Shown piece after piece: positions 28,825-35,999 of a stretch of 36,255 bases of DNA. How positions within the stretch are numbered: the first letter of the stretch is position 1; every line of letters begins with the position of its first letter. The stretch is taken from positions 1 through 36,255 of IMG/VR virus record IMGVR_UViG_3300009130_000074. One strand, given 5' to 3'. The notes below the pieces were generated by a model. The model was not told the DNA's origin. It did not search any database and saw nothing but the letters and a program-made list of their open reading frames with translations. This DNA is from a virus. Both the position numbers and the translations under genes were made by a program.

Positions 28825-29942
28825 ATTTTATAGAAACTTTCAAAGCAGGACAGGAGGGTAAGAATTTTGGTCTACCAACAGGACTAAAAGGTTTAGACTA
28901 TGCTATAGATGGTGTTCAAAAGAAATCTATGTATGGTATTACTGCTGCTCCAAAAGTAGGTAAAACTACTCTTACTGATTTCTCATTTGTGTTAAATCCT
29001 TTCCTATTTCTTCTTGAAGAAAAGAAAAGAGACCCTGAAACTCCTTTGGATATTCAATGGCATTACTTCTCATATGAAATAAACAGATTGAGAAAAGAAT
29101 TTGATTTTGCGTCATTCTTCTTTCATTATGATTATGGAATTGATGAATTTGAACATGAAGGAAACATCTACAAAATGTCTGCAAGATACCTGTTAGGTAG
29201 ATTAAAGACTATTGAAGATGGTAATATCATTGCTGTATCTGATGAGCATAAGGAAATTCTAAAGAAGATTTATCACTATAGAATTATCCCTCTCTTTGGT
29301 CAATATGATACTTCAGGGAAACAGATTAAAACAGGATGTATCACTTTTCTTGAAGAAAAAGATAATCCTACAGGAATGAGAAACCTGTTATTACAATGGT
29401 ATAAGGATAATGGTGAATTTATTCACCAGGAATATGAAACTCTTATTAATGGAAAAAGAGCTAAACAAAAAAAGATTATTGGGTATAAACCTGATAATCC
29501 TGATAGATACCATATTGTAATAACAGACCATATTAGAAAACTCAGAAGGGAAAGAGGGTTTTCAAGAAAAGAGAATATTGACAAGTGGATAGAATATAGT
29601 GTAGAATTTAGAAACTGGTGTTCATCAACTTTTGTACACATTTGTCATTTAAATAGAAATTTAGGTGACATACAGAGAATAAAGTTTGAAGCTGAAACTA
29701 TCCACCCTACAGGAGATGATGTAAAAGACACAGGAAACTTGAGTGAAGAATGTGATTATCTTCTGACAATGTTCAACCCTAAAGAAGAAAAGTATAAGTT
29801 AGATAGCCACTTTGGCAATGACTTATCTATGTATCCTGATTACAGGTCAATTCACTTGGTAGAATCAAGAGATACTGAATGTCCACAACACTTATTTACT
29901 CAGCTAATTGGTGGAACAAAACATTTTAGGGAAATCTTTTAG
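28821..29942 (+). CDS. SF4 DnaB-like replicative helicase
   Basis: 373 aa. The start is a GTG at 28821 overlapping the previous stop (GTGA). RecA-fold helicase that would unwind DNA ahead of the polymerase. The N-terminal LPTGLKGLDYAIDGVQKKSM is the typical entry into the DnaB fold; Walker A is APKVGKTT (43-50); HYFSYEINRLRKEF (81-94) is an H1a-like helix; Walker B is HIVITDHI (231-238); FVHICHLNRN (271-280) resembles motif H3. No N-terminal DnaB domain is present, as in other crAss-like SF4 helicases. It ends with TAG. Confidence 0.85.
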   Translation: MNFIETFKAGQEGKNFGLPTGLKGLDYAIDGVQKKSMYGITAAPKVGKTTLTDFSFVLNPFLFLLEEKKRDPETPLDIQWHYFSYEINRLRKEFDFASFFFHYDYGIDEFEHEGNIYKMSARYLLGRLKTIEDGNIIAVSDEHKEILKKIYHYRIIPLFGQYDTSGKQIKTGCITFLEEKDNPTGMRNLLLQWYKDNGEFIHQEYETLINGKRAKQKKIIGYKPDNPDRYHIVITDHIRKLRRERGFSRKENIDKWIEYSVEFRNWCSSTFVHICHLNRNLGDIQRIKFEAETIHPTGDDVKDTGNLSEECDYLLTMFNPKEEKYKLDSHFGNDLSMYPDYRSIHLVESRDTECPQHLFTQLIGGTKHFREIF

Positions 29943-29990
29943 AAAAAATCAATTTAAATCTATTTTTTAACTTAAAAACTGTATATTAAT

Positions 29991-30713
29991 ATGGCAAAAT
30001 CTATTGCTATTGTTGCAGACTCAGGATTTGGAAAGTCTACTGCCTTAGCACCTATCAAACAGATAGGTCATATTGGCTTAGACCCCAAGAAAACTCTAAT
30101 TGTGAATGTGAAAAACAAGCCATTGCCTTTTAAGGGATGGAAGAAAAACTACACTCCAATAAAAGATAAGTCTGGTCTGGCAACAGGAAATTATTTAGCT
30201 ACTTCTGATTATGCTGTTATCATTGATACTTTAAAGTATTTTAATGAAAACAGAAAAGAAATTACCAATGTGGTAATTGATGATTTTCAGTATGTTATGG
30301 CTGATAATTTTATGAAAGATGCATTGAAATCAGGTTATGACAAGTTTAACAAGCTTGCTAAAAGAACTTATGATGTTATCAATGCAGGATTACATATGAG
30401 GGATGAAGTGAATTTTGTTATTCTTACTCATTCTGAAATTGTAGAAACTCAGGACTTTGGTACTTCCTACAAAATGAAAACCATTGGAAAAATGCTTGAT
30501 GATAAAGTCAAGTTAGAGGGATTATTTACTGTAGTACTCTATGGTAAATCCTCTTGGGATGGTAAAGAAGGTGTTGCCAAAAGAAATTTTGTCACAAACA
30601 GAGATGGTCAGTATCCTGCTAAGTCTCCCTTTGGAATGTTTGATGACTTGTATGTGCCTAATGACTTAGGAAGAATCATAGAAACAATGAATGCCTACTA
30701 TGAGGGCGAATAA
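29991..30713 (+). CDS. RecA-like ATPase of the AAA_24 / Sak4-like family
   Basis: 240 aa from the ATG at 29991 (MAKSIAIVADSGFGKSTALA). Walker A is ADSGFGKST (9-17), Walker B is ITNVVIDDFQY (91-101), and VNFVILTHSEIVE follows as a sensor strand, with the KMKTIGKMLDDKVKLEG stretch after it. This order is that of phage nucleotide-binding proteins related to Sak4 single-strand annealing ATPases, which act in phage recombination and replication. The neighbouring helicase and SSB candidate genes fit. It has its own 48-nt leader. Confidence 0.8.
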   Translation: MAKSIAIVADSGFGKSTALAPIKQIGHIGLDPKKTLIVNVKNKPLPFKGWKKNYTPIKDKSGLATGNYLATSDYAVIIDTLKYFNENRKEITNVVIDDFQYVMADNFMKDALKSGYDKFNKLAKRTYDVINAGLHMRDEVNFVILTHSEIVETQDFGTSYKMKTIGKMLDDKVKLEGLFTVVLYGKSSWDGKEGVAKRNFVTNRDGQYPAKSPFGMFDDLYVPNDLGRIIETMNAYYEGE

Positions 30714-30751
30714 ATTAATTATTATTTACTAACTGAAAAAATGTAAAAAAC

Positions 30752-31111
30752 ATGACTCAGAAAACTAAGATTACTGTAAGTGGAATACTTACAGATTTGG
30801 AAAATGGATTAACTAGAACTAAAACTAGTAAAAATTACAATGAAGAACTTGGTTGTATTCAGGATAAATACAACCTTACTAATTATGATTTGGAGATGCT
30901 GTTTAAGCATCCTAAACTAAAAGGTAAGAAAACCCATGCTGTGAAAACAGTATCTTTTATCCTTGAAGATGATGTTGATGAAGTTGTTGAAGAAGTTGAA
31001 AATGTTGTTAAGCTGGTTGAACCAGTTACTACTCAAAACAATGAAGAGAGTTCTGAAAACAATGTTGTAAACAATACTGAAACTGCAAATGAAGTAGATG
31101 CAGGTTGGTAG
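30752..31111 (+). CDS. Hypothetical protein with long acidic tail (119 aa)
   Basis: 119 aa from the ATG at 30752. Residues 1-70 form a small, mixed domain with basic patches (GLTRTKTSKNYNEELGCIQD; HPKLKGKKTHAVKTVSF). The rest is a disordered acidic tail (EDDVDEVVEEVENVVKLVEP and an Asn/Glu run) ending EVDAGW. The last residues are like the end of the next protein (NLSGW). It lies between the RecA-like ATPase and an SSB candidate, so a DNA-binding accessory protein with a recruiting tail is plausible. TAG stop. Confidence 0.6.
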   Translation: MTQKTKITVSGILTDLENGLTRTKTSKNYNEELGCIQDKYNLTNYDLEMLFKHPKLKGKKTHAVKTVSFILEDDVDEVVEEVENVVKLVEPVTTQNNEESSENNVVNNTETANEVDAGW

Positions 31112-31121
31112 AACACAAAGA

Positions 31122-31152
31122 AAGCTAAAGGGGAGTTATTCCTCTTTAGCTT
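31122..31152 (+). terminator. Intrinsic terminator between 119-aa and SSB-candidate genes
   Basis: AAGCTAAAGGGGA (31122-31134) pairs with TCCTCTTTAGCTT (31140-31152), 13 bp with one G-U pair, 5-nt loop. The tail ATTAAAAATTTT has a weak T run, so termination may be partial. Confidence 0.65.
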
Positions 31153-31187
31153 ATTAAAAATTTTAAATTACTAAAAAAACAATACAC

Positions 31188-31937
31188 ATGAGTAATGAAA
31201 TGTTATTTGGAGGATTTGTAAGTGATGATACATCTTCATCATCCTCTGCTTTAAAGTTTGGTTTAAACCAAAAAGTAAAACTCACCAAATTTGAGTATAA
31301 TCCTGCTATTGAATTCAAAAATGGTGATTCTGCTGAAGGTATTGAAGCTGAAGTCAATGTCAATGGTATGACATTGAGAATGAATATATATCCTACTACA
31401 AAGGTATATTTCAAGAATGAGGAGATTACTAATCCTCAACACCCTGAATTTAGAAAAGGTGTTACCCTTTTGAAGAAAAGAATTTTTCATATTGCTAAAT
31501 GTTTTGCAAGTGAAGCTGCTCTTATTGAAGCTGTAGCTATACCTAAAACATTTGGTGATTTTGTTAATTCTATTATTGACACTTTTGAAGATGGATGGCA
31601 AGAGAAAGAATTAGATCTCTTTCTTCAATATCAATGGCAACTAAAAGAAGGTGCTGAAAGAAAATATTTGGAAATTCCTAAGAAAACCTCACAAGGAGCT
31701 TTCTTAATTCCACATGTTAATTCAGTATTTTCTGAAGTAAGAGTCAATGATGGTAAGGTAACAGTAGGAGGAGAGTTAATTGAAAACTTTGATGTCAAAC
31801 TACCTAAGAAAGATACTGCCTTAGCCTATTTGGATTTCAAAAATGAATTTCACCCCTTTCACAGAGGAGAGTGGTTTATGGAAAATGGATGGGGTCAGGC
31901 TGATGATGGTGCAGAAGATAATTTAAGCGGTTGGTAA
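31188..31937 (+). CDS. Putative single-strand DNA-binding protein (249 aa)
   Basis: 249 aa from the ATG at 31188 (MSNEMLFGGFVSDDTSSSSS). The core from ~25 to ~215 is beta-strands with aromatic residues (VKLTKFEYNPAIEFKNGDSA; MTLRMNIYPTTKVYF) plus helices, ending with a LAYLDFKNEFHPFHRGEWFM strand region. The tail is acidic and ends DDGAEDNLSGW, like the recruiting tip of SSB proteins. In a replication operon with PolB, helicases and primase, an OB-fold SSB is the missing piece, and this is the best candidate by size and tail. Its own terminators on both sides suggest separate, strong expression. No OB motif can be proven by eye. Confidence 0.55.
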   Translation: MSNEMLFGGFVSDDTSSSSSALKFGLNQKVKLTKFEYNPAIEFKNGDSAEGIEAEVNVNGMTLRMNIYPTTKVYFKNEEITNPQHPEFRKGVTLLKKRIFHIAKCFASEAALIEAVAIPKTFGDFVNSIIDTFEDGWQEKELDLFLQYQWQLKEGAERKYLEIPKKTSQGAFLIPHVNSVFSEVRVNDGKVTVGGELIENFDVKLPKKDTALAYLDFKNEFHPFHRGEWFMENGWGQADDGAEDNLSGW

Positions 31938-31948
31938 TTAATTTCAGT

Positions 31949-31983
31949 AGTGGATAGGGAGAAATTCCTATTCACTTTTTTTA
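31949..31983 (+). terminator. Intrinsic terminator with GAAA loop
   Basis: AGTGGATAGGGA (31949-31960) pairs with TTCCTATTCACT (31965-31976), 12 bp with two G-U pairs, capped by GAAA, followed by seven T. Clear Rho-independent form. Confidence 0.85.
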
Positions 31984-32001
31984 TTTTTAAACTCTTATGC
32001 T

Positions 32002-33036
32002 ATGGTGTTATTTGGTGGATTAGATGGATTAGTATCTCTTAACAAAGAAGAAATTCTTAAAAGAGTAAGTCAACAGGATATATTTCTTATAGTTTTTGAA
32101 ACTGTTGATATTGGTAAATACTATATTAATCCATTAAGAGAAGATTCTACTCCAGGATGTTTCTTCAATTGGCACAACAACAAACTTTGGTTTTGTGATT
32201 TTGCTGATGATAAAGTCTCAAGAGACTGCTTTGAAATGATTAAAGATTATTACAACCTGAATTTTTATCAGGTATTGGAATATATCAATGACCATTTTAA
32301 ATTGGGATTAAGTCATGGAGAAGTTCCTATCCCTGTTTCAAAAGAGATTATTACACAACCTGTAGTAGAAAAACCTAAAAACTATATAACATACCAAGCT
32401 AAAAGTTTTGACAAACATCATAAATCCTATTGGACTAAATATCAAATTACCAAACAACAGTTGCTTTCTGACAATATCTATCCTACAATATGGTATAGAT
32501 TCTGGTCAAGCAAAAAACAAAATTGGGTAATAATAAGACCAATGGCAAGTGATGTTACTTATTCCATTAATCAATGGGATGATGCTGTTAAAATTTGTAG
32601 AGCTAAACACAAAGGTATAGGTAAGTGGATTACCAATTGTACAAAGAATCATATTGGAGGTTTAGACAAACTTTCTTTTGCAGGAGAGAAGTTAATAATT
32701 ACCAAATCCTATAAGGATTGGAGAGTATTAACTAATAATGGACTGTCCTGTATATGGTTTCAAAATGAAGGAATGTTTCCTGATAAAGACAAATTAGATG
32801 CTATCACTTCTACTTATAAAAAAGTAGTAATATGGTTTGATAATGACTCTACAGGAATAAAAGCTTCTAATAAACTTTGTCAACTAGCGTCAAAATATCA
32901 TAAAGATGTTAGTAAAGTTCACTTACCAATAAGATGTCTTAAGAAAGGCATCAAAGATCCTGCTGATGCTATCAGCAAGGATAATCTATTTTTTCACAAT
33001 TTTCTAAAAACAAATTTATTATGGAAAGAGAAATAA
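32002..33036 (+). CDS. DnaG-type TOPRIM primase
   Basis: 344 aa from the ATG at 32002. Makes RNA primers for the phage replisome. The N-terminal part has YINPLREDSTPGCFFNWHNN, then KLWFCDFADD, the fold of the primase zinc-binding domain but without its cysteine ligands. A middle region leads to the TOPRIM domain (about 225-300): KLIITKSYKDWRVLTNNGLS, WFQNEG, and VVIWFDNDSTGIKASNK with the metal-binding D280/D282 pair. In the first motif the usual Glu is Lys (K235 in TKS); the TKSYKD form recurs in related phage primases as I know them. Its last 16 nt overlap the next gene. Confidence 0.85.
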   Translation: MVLFGGLDGLVSLNKEEILKRVSQQDIFLIVFETVDIGKYYINPLREDSTPGCFFNWHNNKLWFCDFADDKVSRDCFEMIKDYYNLNFYQVLEYINDHFKLGLSHGEVPIPVSKEIITQPVVEKPKNYITYQAKSFDKHHKSYWTKYQITKQQLLSDNIYPTIWYRFWSSKKQNWVIIRPMASDVTYSINQWDDAVKICRAKHKGIGKWITNCTKNHIGGLDKLSFAGEKLIITKSYKDWRVLTNNGLSCIWFQNEGMFPDKDKLDAITSTYKKVVIWFDNDSTGIKASNKLCQLASKYHKDVSKVHLPIRCLKKGIKDPADAISKDNLFFHNFLKTNLLWKEK

Positions 33037-33782
33037 AAATATTCTCAACCCTTACAAGAAAAAGATTAAATTCATCTGCCACTACATGGTCAGAACTTCA
33101 GGCTGAACTAAAAAATGAGTCTATAAAGTTTGAAAACATGAAAGCAGCAGTAGGTAAATCAAAAATCTCTTTAGAATATCCGGGAGCACAATTACCTTCT
33201 GAACCTTTTACTCTATATCTTATGCCTACTAAAACTAAAAGTGGCTTAGATGTAGAGAACATGTCTTATTCTGAAATCAGAGCAGCAATAAGACAGTTGG
33301 TAACAACCAGTGAAAATGCTCATAATCATTTTAATGATGAGAAAAATTACACTAACAAGAAAGCTGATGAACTGAGAAGCCTTTTGGCTTCTTGGTTAAA
33401 TTCAGTTAACTCTCTTAAACAAGAGAAAGAAGAGGTAATAGAGAAAGAAGAATCATTTAGAGAAAAATTAGGGCATAAAAATGCTCAAGCTTTTGTAACA
33501 GCAATTATTGATGATTACAAAAGAGAAGATGGTCTTACTCAAGTTGTTACTGATGAAACTTTTCTTTCATATATCATAGGTCAGTTGAAAAATTTCTCAA
33601 CAGATAAAGACCATGTTGCTGATGCTTTAAGAAATGCTATTTCAGTATTACAGGATGCATTAGAAGATTGGACTGAAGAAGAAAAGGAGTTTGAAGAATT
33701 GATGGCAGTTGCAAATCACGAAAATGATGAAGATGACTATGAAGATTATGATGAAGATTATGATGATGAAGGACCCTACTAA
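33021..33782 (+). CDS. Ubiquitin-like beta-grasp protein with helical and acidic extension (253 aa)
   Basis: 253 aa from the ATG at 33021, overlapping the primase by 16 nt. Residues ~3-75 read as a beta-grasp: strands EIKIFSTLTRKRLNSSAT, helix TWSELQAELKNESI, loop KFENMKAAVG, strands SKISLEYPGAQLP and PFTLYLMPTKTKSG. The order beta-beta-alpha-beta-beta and the LPxxPFTLYLMP strand resemble ubiquitin-like proteins of phage and PRTRC-type systems. The domain ends ...KTKSG75 and is followed by a helical coiled region (~80-225) and a tail of almost only Asp, Glu and Tyr. Followed by genes for E2-like, JAB and E1-like proteins, so it is the probable modifier. The SG at 74-75 may be where a peptidase frees the domain. 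Fold call is by eye. Confidence 0.7.
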   Translation: MEREIKIFSTLTRKRLNSSATTWSELQAELKNESIKFENMKAAVGKSKISLEYPGAQLPSEPFTLYLMPTKTKSGLDVENMSYSEIRAAIRQLVTTSENAHNHFNDEKNYTNKKADELRSLLASWLNSVNSLKQEKEEVIEKEESFREKLGHKNAQAFVTAIIDDYKREDGLTQVVTDETFLSYIIGQLKNFSTDKDHVADALRNAISVLQDALEDWTEEEKEFEELMAVANHENDEDDYEDYDEDYDDEGPY

Positions 33783-33806
33783 AAAATTTTATTTTAACCT
33801 ATAAAG

Positions 33807-33838
33807 AGCTTGGTTTTAATTAATCAAGCTTTTTTTTT
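33807..33838 (+). terminator. Intrinsic terminator after the ubiquitin-like gene
   Basis: AGCTTGGTT (33807-33815) pairs with AATCAAGCT (33822-33830), 9 bp with one G-U pair, followed by eight or more T. It stands between the ubiquitin-like gene and the E2-like gene and would keep the latter at a lower level unless it has its own promoter. Confidence 0.8.
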
Positions 33839-33850
33839 AACTCTAAAAAG

Positions 33851-34921
33851 ATGAGAGAAAATGAGCTTTATGAAAAAGCAGTTGATTCTATCAACAAAAC
33901 AGAGTGGTACAGAGATGAAAAATTCTTAAGCAAATTGCCAAAGAGAGGATTTAATGAAGAGTGTGTTAAAATTTTAAAATCAATGGTTGAAGAATTAACT
34001 GATATCTTTGAAGATAAATTTCACTTAGAAATAGTAATAGAATCTGTAAATTATTTTAGTATTTATTCATTTAAGTTATTTATTCATTATCCTAAATTAA
34101 CTATTATAAACGAAGATGGTCAAAGTATAAAATTAACTAACCATTTTCAACGAGTAGTAATTCATATTGGTACAAGTTATTGTAGTATAAATCACGAAAT
34201 GAGTTGTATAACAGTAAATCCTACTGCTCAACAATTTGTAAGAGGATATAACCATTCACATACTTCCAGTAGAAGTTATTACAATAATGAGTTCAAAAGA
34301 TTTTGTTTAGGAAGTAATACTGAATTTGGTAAATTACTTGGGCAATTTACCAATAACCCATATGATGCAGATATATTTCATATGTTCTGTATAAATCTTA
34401 TTACTATGGCTGAAACAGAATCTTTAGCAGGGAAACCTCATATAAGATTAGCTGCTGTAGCAATTAGTGGAGATTTATCTTCTGATAGAATAAGACATTT
34501 TCTAATAGAAGGGTATATGAACAAGTATAAAGATTCGTATGCTCTAAAAGCTGTTGATTGGAAAGTAACTTCAGGAGTATTAGAAGTTATTGATAATGAA
34601 AAACTTGAACAGCATTGTCTTATTTTTGAACACAATGTTGATGAATATCACAACATTGGAGGCATCATAGTATGCAAAGATTCTGTTGGAAATTATTATA
34701 GATATACTGATGATAACAATACATCAGAATACAATATTGAATCTATAGATTGGCATATCCAATTTAAAGATAAACAATATAAATTTGGTTTGGCAGATGG
34801 TGCCATTTTAAAACCTGAAACATTTTTTATTCATCCACAAATTAAGAAACATGTCAAAAAACATTTGGAAGAAAAAGCAAACATCAAGCTTATCAAAGAA
34901 AGTATTACCACCAAAGCCTAA
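33851..34921 (+). CDS. E2-like (ubiquitin-conjugating-type) protein, 356 aa
   Basis: 356 aa from the ATG at 33851. The N-terminal ~60 residues are helical. Residues ~60-200 have the order of an E2/UBC-type fold: strands (FHLEIVIESVNYFSIYSFKL; FIHYPKLTI), then ITVNPTAQQFVRGYNHSHTS with H135 and H137, then FKRFCLGS with C152, then a helix with ETESLAGKPHI. The pairing of an HSH segment with a following CLG is that of prokaryotic E2-like families, in which the Cys carries the modifier as a thioester. The C-terminal ~130 residues are a separate beta-rich domain. It overlaps the JAB gene by 71 nt. Its setting with ubiquitin-like, JAB and E1-like genes supports the call. Confidence 0.65.
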   Translation: MRENELYEKAVDSINKTEWYRDEKFLSKLPKRGFNEECVKILKSMVEELTDIFEDKFHLEIVIESVNYFSIYSFKLFIHYPKLTIINEDGQSIKLTNHFQRVVIHIGTSYCSINHEMSCITVNPTAQQFVRGYNHSHTSSRSYYNNEFKRFCLGSNTEFGKLLGQFTNNPYDADIFHMFCINLITMAETESLAGKPHIRLAAVAISGDLSSDRIRHFLIEGYMNKYKDSYALKAVDWKVTSGVLEVIDNEKLEQHCLIFEHNVDEYHNIGGIIVCKDSVGNYYRYTDDNNTSEYNIESIDWHIQFKDKQYKFGLADGAILKPETFFIHPQIKKHVKKHLEEKANIKLIKESITTKA

Positions 34922-35999
34922 TTTAAAAGTTATTGAAAAAAAGGTTAATGTTCCTGTAATAATTTCAGAAGAGATACTTAATAAAATAAAATATCTCTGT
35001 ATGGAAATACCTAAAGTAGAATGGTCAGGAGTATTGTTCTACAAGGTTATAGGTAGTATTACTAAACCTGCTGGCTTTGAATGTATAATTACAGATATAC
35101 TACCTATGGATATGGGTAGTAAAACATACACAGAATATCAATTTGATCAGACTGTAGCTGATTATATTGAACAAGATGATGAAAGATTTGACTGGAAAAT
35201 AGGACATATTCATAGCCATAATACTATGAAAACCTATTTTTCAGGAACAGATATGTCAGAATTAAATGACAATTCTGAATTTCACAACTACTATCTATCC
35301 TTGATTGTTAATAATTTTATGGATATGACTGCAAAGATTGCTTATAGAGCCACTACAGAAGGTTTTTCTTATACAGCAATAGATGAGAATGGTAATAACT
35401 ATTCTAAAAAACTTCACCTACCACAGACTTATCTGATAATACACAATTGTACTATTGAATCTCCTACTGAAGAAATTAGCATTTCCAAAGAATTTGCTGA
35501 TAGAGTAGCATATATCAAGAAACCTAAGAAAGTTGCCAAAAGAATAGGATTTAGTTCTATTGATATTGGTGCTGACTGGGATATTGATAAAGATCTTTTA
35601 GGTATTAAAGATAATCAACTTAGTTTGGATATTGAAAAAATTTCAGACCATTTTGATTTTACCAAATGCTTATTAAGATTAGGAACAAAAGTTTCAGGGG
35701 ATTCTGTAGAAGGTGCTATTGATGATTTGTATTCTCAAATTGGTGGAGAAGAACAAGGTATACAAGCTGTTAAACAAATGGCAGAAGAATATGAAGATTT
35801 GTTTGATTACTTTTTCCAGGGGAAATATGAATATTATTCTCAAGACAGCCTTGAAATTTTGCAGAAAGTTCTTAAAATTCTACAAGAATATGCTGATTTG
35901 TGGTCTGAAGAAGAAGATAACGAAGATCCTGTTTGGATATTAATTAACCTTTTAAAAGAAAAACACAATGAAATTGAGTACTATCAGTCAGAGATTTGA
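34851..35999 (+). CDS. JAB/JAMM (MPN+) metallopeptidase, deubiquitinase-like, 382 aa
   Basis: 382 aa from the ATG at 34851, 71 nt inside the E2-like gene. The JAB fold covers ~30-185. The zinc site is complete: Glu57 in VEWSGVLFY, then GHIHSHNTMKTYFSGTD with His121, His123, Ser131 and Asp134, matching ExnHxHx7SxxD. Such enzymes cut after the C-terminal Gly of ubiquitin-like proteins, to mature them or to free them from targets. The C-terminal ~190 residues are a helical, acidic region (EEQGIQAVKQMAEEYEDLFD) of unknown use. Start: the first ATG after the overlap; the basic N-terminal 30 residues are not needed for the fold. Confidence 0.85.
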   Translation: MSKNIWKKKQTSSLSKKVLPPKPNLKVIEKKVNVPVIISEEILNKIKYLCMEIPKVEWSGVLFYKVIGSITKPAGFECIITDILPMDMGSKTYTEYQFDQTVADYIEQDDERFDWKIGHIHSHNTMKTYFSGTDMSELNDNSEFHNYYLSLIVNNFMDMTAKIAYRATTEGFSYTAIDENGNNYSKKLHLPQTYLIIHNCTIESPTEEISISKEFADRVAYIKKPKKVAKRIGFSSIDIGADWDIDKDLLGIKDNQLSLDIEKISDHFDFTKCLLRLGTKVSGDSVEGAIDDLYSQIGGEEQGIQAVKQMAEEYEDLFDYFFQGKYEYYSQDSLEILQKVLKILQEYADLWSEEEDNEDPVWILINLLKEKHNEIEYYQSEI

